A DNA stretch of 9,831 nt from Haloquadratum sp. J07HQX50. Lineage in GTDB: Archaea > Halobacteriota > Halobacteria > Halobacteriales > Haloferacaceae. The position numbers and the translations under genes were made by a program. Under the pieces are notes generated by a model, which was not told the origin of the DNA, did no database searches, and saw only the letters and a program-made list of their open reading frames with translations. How positions within the stretch are numbered: position 1 is the first letter of the stretch; the number at the start of each line of letters is the position of its first letter. The stretch lies in the NCBI GenBank assembly GCA_000416005.1, contig KE356562.1, forward strand, positions 1,041,302 through 1,051,132, read 5' to 3'. This document shows, piece after piece, positions 1-6,206 of the stretch.

Positions 1-623
1 GAGGCGGCACCCTTTGCCTGCACACCAATGACGCGAACGTCTGGCTTCTGTGCCTTGATCGCTGTTGCAATCCCACTGATTAGCCCACCACCACCGATTG
101 GCACGACGACCGTTTCAACAGATGGACATGCGTCTAAAATCTCTAATCCAATGGTTCCCTGTCCCGCCATGACTGCTTGGTCGTCGAAGGCGTGGAGATA
201 ATACCGGTCCTCAGTATCAGCGATCTCGTGCGCGCGCTGCTGTGCCGCGTCATAATCCTCGCCATGGAGAATAACTTCACCACCATATCGCTCAGTTGAC
301 TGCCGCTTCGACACGGGTGCATGCGTCGGCATGACGATTTTTGAGTCAACTCCGGCACGCGTCGCAGCAAATGCGACTCCTTGTGCGTGATTTCCCGCGC
401 TGGCAGTAATCACACCACCATTTCGGTCTGCTTCGCTGAGTGTGGCAATTCGATTCATAGCCCCGCGAAGTTTGAACGCCCCTGTTCGTTGTATGTTCTC
501 AAGTTTGAGATATATCGATGCATCAGTTAGTTCGGAAAATCTGTCTGAGTATCGAAGCGGCGTCTGCCTGATGACCGGTTTAATCCGGTCACGCGCGGCC
601 TTGATATTGGCCAAGCTGAGCAT
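1..623 (-). CDS. ilvA: Threonine ammonia-lyase (threonine dehydratase), N-terminal half, cut by window edge
   Basis: PLP-dependent deaminase that turns threonine into 2-oxobutyrate and ammonia, the first committed step of isoleucine synthesis; cytoplasmic. I translated 207 residues from ATG at 623 down to base 1 with no stop. Fold-type II hallmarks are in order: TGAFKLRGA with PLP lysine K51, the substrate loop SAGNHAQG (75-82) and the phosphate-binding GGGGL (177-181). The start MLSLANI resembles the usual haloarchaeal IlvA start. The C-terminal half of the catalytic domain and any regulatory ACT domain lie beyond the left edge, so a biosynthetic form cannot be told from a catabolic one. The upstream side faces IS debris, and no convincing TATA box is visible at leaderless distance from this ATG. 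Family call is firm; whether the gene is complete is unknown. Confidence 0.93.
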   Translation of the reverse strand, partial: MLSLANIKAARDRIKPVIRQTPLRYSDRFSELTDASIYLKLENIQRTGAFKLRGAMNRIATLSEADRNGGVITASAGNHAQGVAFAATRAGVDSKIVMPTHAPVSKRQSTERYGGEVILHGEDYDAAQQRAHEIADTEDRYYLHAFDDQAVMAGQGTIGLEILDACPSVETVVVPIGGGGLISGIATAIKAQKPDVRVIGVQAKGAA

Positions 624-925
624 ATCACAATCACAAGTGTGCACATGGTAAGGATGTGTCGCGTCAGTTCTCGCGTGAGTGGACCACCTCGCCTTACTGA
701 CTCACTGTCTTGCCGGTTTGCTCCGATTCAGGCTTTCACTGATTTTGATGGACGGAGCCCCATCTGGCACTACTTGGGTCACATTTATTTCCATTCTGAC
801 CGCTTCGTGTCCATTTAGAAAACTTGTTGTCCATGGTGTTGTACGGTGACTTGGTGTAGTCAGGAGCAGGATGGTACCCCTGTGTCAGTGAGTGATTGGG
901 CACCTCTCGGTGGATTTGGGTGGTT
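624..925. other. Gene-free stretch between ilvA and the tnpB remnant
   Basis: No ORF here resembles a protein I recognise. The right part is probably the decayed tail of the IS element whose tnpB lies beside it, since the minus strand continues from the tnpB C-terminal remnant with stops in every frame. The part next to ilvA (about 624-680) must hold whatever promoter drives ilvA. A short minus-strand reading of about 30 codons near 720-800 starts MEINVTQVVPDG; I could not assign it. Confidence 0.5.
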
Positions 926-2040
926 CCATACGATCTTGCCGGTGGTTGTGTCCTCAAGTGTCACTCGATACGATACTGGAACGCTTCTTTGAACAACCGA
1001 ACCCATTAACCGTTGTTGTGTGGGCGATTATCCTCGTGGATGTCCACACATTCGAACAACGCTAAGTTGTGTACACTGGATCAATCTGCGTGACCTCAAG
1101 TGGTTTAAACTCGGCTTTGCACGTGACGGACTCGGACAACTGGTGGAACGCTCACTTGTGAACCGCCTTCGCGCACAGAAGGCGTTCACGGATTCCTGTG
1201 AGTTGCTCGAACACAATATGCGTACAGTCGTTTTCGAGAGCTTCCTCAGCCAGCTCATTCAAAATACCGTGAAGTACCTGCCCGAAACAATCAGTTTGCT
1301 GACGACCAACTCGCTGGATGTTCCTACGTGCTCACCGAGTCCCAGTTTGTTGAAGATCGCTTTGTCGTTTCCCGTACTCTCGGTACCGTTGAGTTTGCCA
1401 TCCCTTCCAGAATCGCCCAGTTGAGATGGCTACGATGTTTTTGATGCCGAGGTCAACACCAAGGACGGAGACGTGCTTAGAATTGCCTGTGTCGGCCTCA
1501 TCGTTCTCCACGGCTTTGTCCGAACGTGGCAGTAGGAACCCCACCCTCGTCGTCGTGGAGCGTTGCTCCTTTCACGCCGTCGTCATTCTTGAGCAGATAT
1601 ATTGAGTGTGGTGCCTCACGCTGTTCGCTGAGGAGAACAAACTCTGCGATCACCCTCCCCGTCGGTGGTGGCAAGCGTGGCATGGTCGTCGTCAACGGTG
1701 ACGGTTTTCGCGTCGTAGCTAGCGAAGCGTAAGATGAAGTGTGATTTCGGGGTGTTTTTGAGTTGTTATCATCAATGATTCCTTTGATGGGTTCTGCGGC
1801 TCGGTTGCGTGCGGCTCGTGCGAGCTTAGCCGGGAGTGGCGGGTCGTCTTGAGCGTCGTGATAAGTGAGCTCGTTGGGCGTCTGTTTGCTGGTAGTTTTT
1901 CACTCTGGTTCCTACACTGCGTCTACCGCGTGATTGGCTGCGTTGAGGAGGTGGTCGGTTGTCTGGTGGAGAAGGTCAGCGGCACTCTCGTCCACATCGG
2001 GTTTAGCGAGTGCGGTCCGAGTGATTGACTCTTTGATCAC
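926..2040 (-). pseudogene. tnpB: Decayed tnpB (IS200/IS605-type, formerly IS1341-type OrfB)
   Basis: TnpB is the RNA-guided nuclease carried by IS200/IS605 elements. Pieces of one haloarchaeal TnpB can be followed along the minus strand in changing frames. They begin at GTG 2040 with VIKESITRTALAKPDVDE, then LHQTTDHLLNAANHAVDAV and a stop. Next come KQTPNELTYHDA and AARNRAAEPIKG (about 1780-1890), FASYDAKTVTVDDDHATL (about 1680-1740), REAPHSIYLL..VKGATLH (about 1560-1625), VLGVDLGIKN (catalytic Asp codon 1452-1454), RQSDLQQTGTR (about 1335-1365), VFEQLTGIRE (catalytic Glu codon 1206-1208) and a broken zinc-ribbon start resembling RCSNCGHTHEDNRP (about 1010-1070). A segment reading DTTTGKIVW (926-952) may be the ruined third-Asp motif, normally DxNAAKNI. 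Several frameshifts and in-frame stops rule out a full-length protein. No tnpA is visible. Confidence 0.86.
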
Positions 2041-2208
2041 CTATCCTTCACATCGAGTGGTTGGCAGGATAGTTTGGATTGGCATGGGGGAATCGGCCAG
2101 TCATCGAGTGCGGTGTATCCGTGTTATCGGCTTCTTCTCGCCGCCTTGCAGTCATTATACGCTGAACAGGCGCAATCCCACGTCTTCAGGCCGTGGATAC
2201 GCGCCGTC

Positions 2209-2245
2209 ACTCGGGAGGAAGTCCACGTTCCCACACCTCCCGAGT
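2209..2245. repeat. Perfect 10-bp inverted repeat
   Basis: ACTCGGGAGG at 2209-2218 is exactly complementary to CCTCCCGAGT at 2236-2245, with a 17-nt loop. It lies 13 nt after the first right-end-like hairpin and about 170 bp upstream of the tnpB pseudogene start. A subterminal IS hairpin is the simplest reading. A 10-bp palindrome, CCTCCGGAGG, follows at 2321-2330. Confidence 0.75.
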
Positions 2246-2442
2246 TTCGGCAAACCAGTGTTTCACTGACAGACTGACCCACTATGAAGTCGGAATTGGT
2301 CGGAACGGATTCCTAACCGTCCTCCGGAGGCGGCCTGTCTGCCCACGTAACGAAGTATTTGAAAGGCCAGTCGGTGAACGCCACGCGCTTGAAGAGTGTG
2401 CCGACTGCTCAAAGTGAACCAGACGATACCCCTGAGTCCGCT

Positions 2443-2643
2443 GACGCCTGCTGGCGTCCCCATAGTAAAAACAACACTTGGACGCCACAGGCACTCGACA
2501 GTAGGGGTCACGGCCACTTGGCATGGCCACCAGTCCGAGACTGTGGGACTCCCCACGCGGTCTGGTTGTCTGTCGATTGGACTGTAAACCTGACACTCCC
2601 ACCGCTCGGGATTCCCACGCGTTCAGGTGGAGGAGGATGTCAA
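2443..2643 (+). ncRNA. Possible leftover omega-RNA (TnpB guide RNA scaffold) ending at an IS right end
   Basis: Four short perfect hairpins follow one another: GACGCC/GGCGTC (2443-2458), GGCCA/TGGCC (2512-2528), CAGTC/GACTG (2531-2543) and GTGGG/CCCAC (2543-2556). The chain runs into the right-end-like sequence CCACGCGTTCAGGTGG at 2615-2630, with the element probably ending at GATGTCAA (2643). In IS200/IS605 elements the omega-RNA overlaps the tnpB 3' end and extends through the right end, with the guide immediately beyond. In Halobacterium, sense-overlapping RNAs from these genes have been reported. No tnpB is readable on this strand, so the RNA would be an orphan, and transcription is unproven. 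Expected guide position: 2644 onward. Confidence 0.35.
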
Positions 2644-2765
2644 GAGTCGTATTTTGCTGAGTATCGCGTACGGCATGTATACTCACTCTGGTGCTCACTT
2701 CACCGTGTTTCGTTCACTCTCTAGTGAAGAGGAATGAGCTTGTAGGGGCTAAAAGGGGGAAAGCA

Positions 2766-2822
2766 CGCGTGTGACGTGCAACTATAGATTTATTATACGC
2801 ATTCATAAACGTCACCCACGCG
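2766..2822. repeat. Interrupted 12-bp inverted repeat with AT-rich centre
   Basis: CGCGTG+TGACGT at 2766-2777 mirrors ACGTCA+CC+CACGCG at 2809-2822; only a 2-nt insertion breaks the symmetry. The 31-nt centre is AT-rich (ACTATAGATTTATTATACGC is part of it). Candidates are the outer end of an IS element or MITE, or a promoter/operator region. No gene starts close by on either strand. Confidence 0.6.
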
Positions 2823-2837
2823 GAGTGAAAGTGTAAT

Positions 2838-2884
2838 CAACAGACGCTGCGGGACTGCATGGGTTGTCAGACAGGCGTCTGTTG
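2838..2884. repeat. Perfect 10-bp inverted repeat, 27-nt loop
   Basis: CAACAGACGC at 2838-2847 is exactly complementary to GCGTCTGTTG at 2875-2884. It begins 15 nt after the previous inverted repeat and lies 58 bp beyond the citrate synthase stop. It could be a transcript-end structure for citrate synthase or the terminus of a short non-autonomous element. Confidence 0.65.
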
Positions 2885-2914
2885 CGCCCGATTGAGCTTC
2901 GTTATCTGCCCATT

Positions 2915-2934
2915 AGATGCGTTGATATGCATCT
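2915..2934 (-). terminator. Small hairpin just beyond the citrate synthase stop codon
   Basis: AGATGC (2915-2920) pairs with GCATCT (2929-2934), 8-nt loop, ending 7 bp from the citrate synthase stop. Its position suits transcript termination or 3'-end protection on the minus strand, but no T tract follows, so a terminator role is only a guess. Confidence 0.3.
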
Positions 2935-2941
2935 GAGAGCG

Positions 2942-4075
2942 TTACTGACCGTGAGTACTGATCTCACGGTTGTCCGGCCCGACGTATCGTGATCGTGGGC
3001 GAATAAGCCGACCATTTTCGTGCTGTTCCATCACATGTGCAATCCACCCTGCAGCACGGGACATCGCAAAGATAGGCGTATATATGTCGATTGGAATGCC
3101 CATTTGATAGTACGTCGACGCTGAGTAAAAGTCGACATTCGGGGCAAGCCCCTTGATTTCAGATATGTACTCTTCAACAGCGACCGAACAATCATACCAC
3201 CGTGTGTCACCCGCGACCTCTGCGAGCTGTTTTGAGCGCTCACCTAAGATAGCCGCTCGGGGGTCTTTCACATCATATACTCGGTGACCAAATCCGGGAA
3301 CTCGGCCACCCTCATCCAGAACGTTTTCAACCCATTCACGCGGTTCTTTATCACTCTCGTCCATCTGTATAAGCATCCGCATCACGTTCGTGTTCGCACC
3401 ACCATGTAGCGATCCGGAAAGTGTTCCGACTGCGGCGGTCATCGCACTGTGTAAATCTGCTAATGTCGACGCAGTCACTTTTGCTGAGAATGTCGATGCA
3501 TTGAGTCCGTGATCAGCGTGCAACACTAAGGCCATGTCAAATGTGTCTGCTAAGGTTTGATTCGGCTTGTGGCCATTTAGCATATATAGAAAATTAGCTG
3601 CATGCCCAAGATCATCTCGTGGTTCAATGTACGATTTCTGCTCACGGAATCGGTGAAACGCGGCGATTGCAGTCGGGATCTTTGCCGTGATACGTTTTGC
3701 CATTTCAATATTTGTCTTACCCTCACTCGCCTGGTCGTCGCTATCAGTATCATACGCCGATAGCGTCGAAACAATCGTTCGGAGAGCAGCCATCGGATCC
3801 TCATCAGCAACGGCTAGCTGCTTGATGAGCTCGCGAACATCTGAAGCAACCTCCCTCGCACTGGTCATACTCTCAGAGAACTGCTCAAGTGTATGTGCGT
3901 CTGGTAACTCCCCGTGCCACAGGAGATACACGACTTCTTCATATGACGCATTTCGAGCCAAATCCTCGATAGAGTAGCCGCAGTATGAAAGGTCACCGGC
4001 TTCTCCATCAATACAGCTGAGTTCTGTCTCAGCGACAAGAACTCCCTCTAGCCCACGTTTCACGTCATCTGACAT
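2942..4075 (-). CDS. citZ: Citrate synthase
   Basis: Condenses acetyl-CoA with oxaloacetate to citrate, the entry step of the TCA cycle; cytoplasmic. At 377 residues it has the normal length of the archaeal/Gram-positive type. The start MSDDVKRGLEGVLVAET is the standard haloarchaeal one. The catalytic triad is present: H224 in LHGGANTNV, H264 in PGFGHRVY and D315 in NVDFYSA. The citrate-binding H189 lies in LHADHGLNAST, and R340, R359 and R361 are at the expected C-terminal sites. One oddity is YCGY at 31-34, where nearly all citrate synthases have YRGY; a single CGC-to-TGC change explains it. The gene is divergent from the PhoU/TrkA-C gene across a 102-bp spacer, and its 3' side faces the inverted repeats and IS debris. 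It is probably monocistronic. Function is confident. Confidence 0.97.
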   Translation of the reverse strand: MSDDVKRGLEGVLVAETELSCIDGEAGDLSYCGYSIEDLARNASYEEVVYLLWHGELPDAHTLEQFSESMTSAREVASDVRELIKQLAVADEDPMAALRTIVSTLSAYDTDSDDQASEGKTNIEMAKRITAKIPTAIAAFHRFREQKSYIEPRDDLGHAANFLYMLNGHKPNQTLADTFDMALVLHADHGLNASTFSAKVTASTLADLHSAMTAAVGTLSGSLHGGANTNVMRMLIQMDESDKEPREWVENVLDEGGRVPGFGHRVYDVKDPRAAILGERSKQLAEVAGDTRWYDCSVAVEEYISEIKGLAPNVDFYSASTYYQMGIPIDIYTPIFAMSRAAGWIAHVMEQHENGRLIRPRSRYVGPDNREISTHGQ

Positions 4076-4117
4076 ACTGATATGCTTCGCTGTCCGCGAA
4101 AAAAAGCGTTATCGTTT

Positions 4118-4124
4118 CAATAAA
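4118..4124 (-). promoter_or_regulatory. Possible TATA box for citrate synthase
   Basis: Reading the minus strand, TTTATTG lies about 46 nt before the citrate synthase ATG. With the usual 25-27 nt from TATA centre to start site, a leader of roughly 20 nt would result. No Shine-Dalgarno sequence is seen before the ATG. Confidence 0.4.
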
Positions 4125-4148
4125 CCACAATATGACGGTCACGAACTG

Positions 4149-4155
4149 TTTTATT
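4149..4155 (+). promoter_or_regulatory. Likely TATA box for the PhoU/TrkA-C gene (leaderless transcript)
   Basis: TTTTATT is centred 26 nt before the ATG at 4178. That is the distance at which haloarchaeal transcripts start on or next to the start codon, so this gene is probably leaderless. It also supports the chosen start. Confidence 0.5.
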
Positions 4156-4177
4156 CTCACGTATCAAGACTGGTTAT

Positions 4178-5398
4178 ATGGACCCGAGCGGCGTTGAATA
4201 TGAGCCAGTAAGCGTCAAAGCGGTTCTTTCTGAGATGAAGGACACAGCCGAGTTACTGATTGACCTTTCATTCTCGGCAGTGCTGTTGGAGAGTGAGCCA
4301 CTGGCTCATGAGGTACTCAATCTTGAGGCTCGAATGGACCGGCTTCATCTACAGGGACGTATGAGTCTATTGATGGCTGCCCGGAGTCCAGAGGATGCTG
4401 AACAGTTAGCCCCCGTGCTGGGGGTCCTCGCAGCAGCCGAGAAGATATCGAATGCCGCTGGTGATGTGGCCAAGATTGTCGACGAAAATATAGGGCTTCC
4501 AGGCGCAATCCGTGGTGCGCTTCCCGAGGCAATTGAACTACTTGTCCGCGCATCAGTCGCTGATGACTCACCGTATACAGCTCAGACACTTGCCGAGTTG
4601 AATCTCGAAACTGAGACCGGAGTACGAGTAATTGGCATCCGACGAAGCGCACCAACAGGAAAGCAGCAATGGTTGGCAAATCCAGATGCGACATCGACAA
4701 TTCAAGCGGGCGATACATTGCTTCTTCGGGGACCTGAAACAGGGGTTGAAGCTGTCTATGAGGCTGTTACGGGCGATTCTTATGCGACACCTACATCTGA
4801 TGTTGACCCGATTGATGATCTGGGACGTGCCGTTGACACAATTATTTTGATGAAAGATATGAGTGAACTAGCTGTTGATTTAGCATATGGATCCGTCCTG
4901 CTGGAGAGTGTTGGAGTTGCAGAGGAGGTCGACGAACTTGAGATGGAGGTTGATTCACTCCAGTCTCGATTCGAAGCATGGACGCTGCGTGCTGCAGCTC
5001 GCGTCGATGACCCAATCAAACTTCGAGGGCTGGTTCACCTTGCATCTGCGACTGAGGTCATATCTGACGCGGCTCTGGAAATCAGCGAAGGAATTCTTCG
5101 AGGGATTGACGCGCATCCTGTTGTTGCTGCAGCAGTTGAAGAGTCAGATGAAGTGATCATGCGATACAGTGTCGATGCCACGGCCCCGCTGGCTGGGACA
5201 TCTATCGGAGAGGCAGAGATCCAAACCGATACTGGAATGCGGATTATCGCTGTGCGACGGGCTGGCTCTGGATGGATCATTCAACCCGGATCGACGACAG
5301 TTCTTCACGGAGAGGATATTTTCATTGCGAAGGGAACCCGTGCAGGCGCAGAGCGACTTGGGAGACTCGTTGGCGATCCACAAACCTTCGCTGAGTAA
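4178..5398 (+). CDS. Duplicated PhoU-like / TrkA-C (RCK_C) domain protein
   Basis: The 406-residue soluble protein is two copies of one unit. Each copy has an alpha-helical PhoU-like segment (about 10-105 and 212-318) followed by an RCK_C/TrkA-C ligand-binding domain (about 124-200 and 325-398). Compare SEMKDTAELLIDLSFSAVLLES with ILMKDMSELAVDLAYGSVLLES, and TETGVRVIGIRR with TDTGMRIIAVRR. RCK_C domains bind small ligands or ions and gate channels or transporters. No membrane segment, Rossmann-type RCK_N domain or GxGxxG motif is present, so it is probably a regulatory subunit for a partner encoded elsewhere. Relatives (COG3273-type) are, from memory, often next to magnesium or cation transporters; here the next gene is an unrelated small membrane protein. 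The stop lies 7 bp from that convergent gene. Domain call is firm; ligand unknown. Confidence 0.88.
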   Translation: MDPSGVEYEPVSVKAVLSEMKDTAELLIDLSFSAVLLESEPLAHEVLNLEARMDRLHLQGRMSLLMAARSPEDAEQLAPVLGVLAAAEKISNAAGDVAKIVDENIGLPGAIRGALPEAIELLVRASVADDSPYTAQTLAELNLETETGVRVIGIRRSAPTGKQQWLANPDATSTIQAGDTLLLRGPETGVEAVYEAVTGDSYATPTSDVDPIDDLGRAVDTIILMKDMSELAVDLAYGSVLLESVGVAEEVDELEMEVDSLQSRFEAWTLRAAARVDDPIKLRGLVHLASATEVISDAALEISEGILRGIDAHPVVAAAVEESDEVIMRYSVDATAPLAGTSIGEAEIQTDTGMRIIAVRRAGSGWIIQPGSTTVLHGEDIFIAKGTRAGAERLGRLVGDPQTFAE

Positions 5399-5405
5399 AT
5401 GCTTC

Positions 5406-5681
5406 TCATAATCGCCTTAGTAATACGGCTACGTTGATAAGCGTTAGAAGTATTGTCACGAGGAGTGCAGTCGTGCTGAATAACACAACCGCTAATAACA
5501 GGAACCATCCCTCAGGCCCAATCACAGGATATGATCTGGTTCCCGAAAGCGGTCCCAATAGTCTGAATACCCGGGCGATATATCCTATTGCAGCAACGAA
5601 CAATCCGACACCAAGACCGATAATTGCGTTTTGCCGAACAGATAATGCCTGAATCAACCCTGTCTGTTGCTCATCGTTCAT
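5406..5681 (-). CDS. Small membrane protein of unknown function, two helices
   Basis: A 91-residue protein with a short acidic/polar N-terminus (MNDEQQTG), a first hydrophobic segment at about 19-38, a loop of about 18 residues (RLLGPLSGTRSYPVIGPEGW) and a long second hydrophobic stretch at about 58-88 ending in LLRRL. Positive charges in ALSVRQN and at the C-terminus suggest both termini face the cytoplasm. I recognise no named family, though small halobacterial membrane proteins of unknown function with this look are common. It converges on the PhoU/TrkA-C gene with a 7-bp gap. On its 5' side an AT-rich stretch at 5711-5722 (minus GGTTAATTTGAA) may be the TATA region, right at the edge of decayed IS sequence. 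It is probably a real gene because length, charge pattern and tight packing are sensible. Confidence 0.7.
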   Translation of the reverse strand: MNDEQQTGLIQALSVRQNAIIGLGVGLFVAAIGYIARVFRLLGPLSGTRSYPVIGPEGWFLLLAVVLFSTTALLVTILLTLINVAVLLRRL

Positions 5682-5719
5682 CGCTTAGCTATACTGGATT
5701 AAGTGGATGCAATTCAAAT

Positions 5720-5905
5720 TAACCACTTCCCACGCTTGAAGCGGAATTCAAGCTTGCACATTTGCTCAGCTCTTACACACGCATTCGCGTGGGAGGCTTC
5801 AAATTCGAGGTTGCCACTCGATTCTGACCGCAAGCGTGCTTTCCAGCGCGTCCAGCCCGGTCAAATGCAAACAGGCCTCGCCACAGTCAGGTATTCAGCC
5901 GGCTG
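5720..5905 (-). mobile_element. Decayed right end of an IS200/IS605-type element, minus orientation
   Basis: On the minus strand this ends GGAATTCCGCTTCAAGCG, then TGGGAAG, matching the haloarchaeal right-end layout (GAATCCCAC, TTCA core, complementary arm). GCTTGAA (5734-5740) pairs with TTCAAGC (5747-5753), and CACGC (5778-5782) pairs with GCGTG (5787-5791) around a 4-nt loop. The sequence further upstream on the minus strand (5800-5905) feels like the structured tail that precedes such ends, but no tnpB coding sequence survives. The comparison is from memory; exact borders are approximate. Confidence 0.45.
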
Positions 5906-6206
5906 AGTACCACGGTTCGCGTCATCTCGCGTGTGACGCCGTGTACTGATGTTCGGATTTTTCCCTGGCGGATTGTAGACGCGAAGCGTCTGTCGGGTCA
6001 AAGACTCCATGTCACGACTGGGAAACCCTATCATCATACCGGATGGGAGGCTCGTTATGAATGATTCGGAACATAACTCTCGATTGACTACCGGACGTTT
6101 GTCTCACATTGTGCCGGCTTCAACGCTTTTGCCTTGAACAACTGCAAGACGCATTGAGAACCCTAAGACCGAACCACTAAATGTAGCTATACCCGACTAT
6201 TGAACA
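5906..6206. other. Gene-free gap before the deacylase-like gene, two hairpins
   Basis: An imperfect inverted repeat spans 5907-5946: GTACCACGG faces CCGTGTAC with one bulged base, and GCGTCA faces TGACGC inside it. A perfect 6-bp hairpin with a 3-nt loop sits at 5977-5991 (AGACGC-GAA-GCGTCT). From 6000 to about 6170 I see no gene, repeat or motif. The hairpins may belong to the neighbouring IS remnant. Confidence 0.5.
6177..6182 (+). promoter_or_regulatory. Possible TATA box for the deacylase-like gene
   Basis: CTAAAT is centred about 27 nt before ATG 6207, the right distance for a leaderless transcript. The match is weak and no other promoter element was found. Confidence 0.3.

Larger units (their letters stand above)
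2041..2765. mobile_element. IS debris without genes; right-end-like sequences in plus orientation
   Basis: This 0.7 kb has open frames on both strands but none looks like a protein family. It holds two stretches resembling the haloarchaeal IS200/IS605 right end, whose core is AATCCCACG, then TTCAGG, then a short complementary stem. One is at 2174-2196 (CCACG 2178-2182 pairs with CGTGG 2192-2196). A better one is at 2608-2643, ending GGAGGATGTCAA. Both point along the plus strand, opposite to the tnpB pseudogene, so at least two insertions in different orientations are probably layered here. The consensus is from memory; exact element boundaries are not determined. Confidence 0.5.

Noticed and set aside
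1020..1424. 134-codon plus-strand open frame
   Set aside because: It lies antisense to the recognisable tnpB fragments and has no protein-like motif; the complementary strand explains the sequence.
2282..2698. 138-codon minus-strand open frame (and a 121-codon plus-strand one over the same bases)
   Set aside because: Composition is rich in Arg, Ser and Thr and poor in the acidic residues expected of a halophile, no motif is seen, and the region reads as structured IS-end sequence.
2209..2934. CRISPR array
   Set aside because: The repeats are inverted pairs of different sequence, not regularly spaced direct repeats, and no cas gene is present.
5861..6010. 49-codon minus-strand reading frame starting MESLTRQTLRVYNPPG
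   Set aside because: No recognisable family, basic composition unlike halophile proteins, and it overlaps IS-end debris and hairpins; probably chance.
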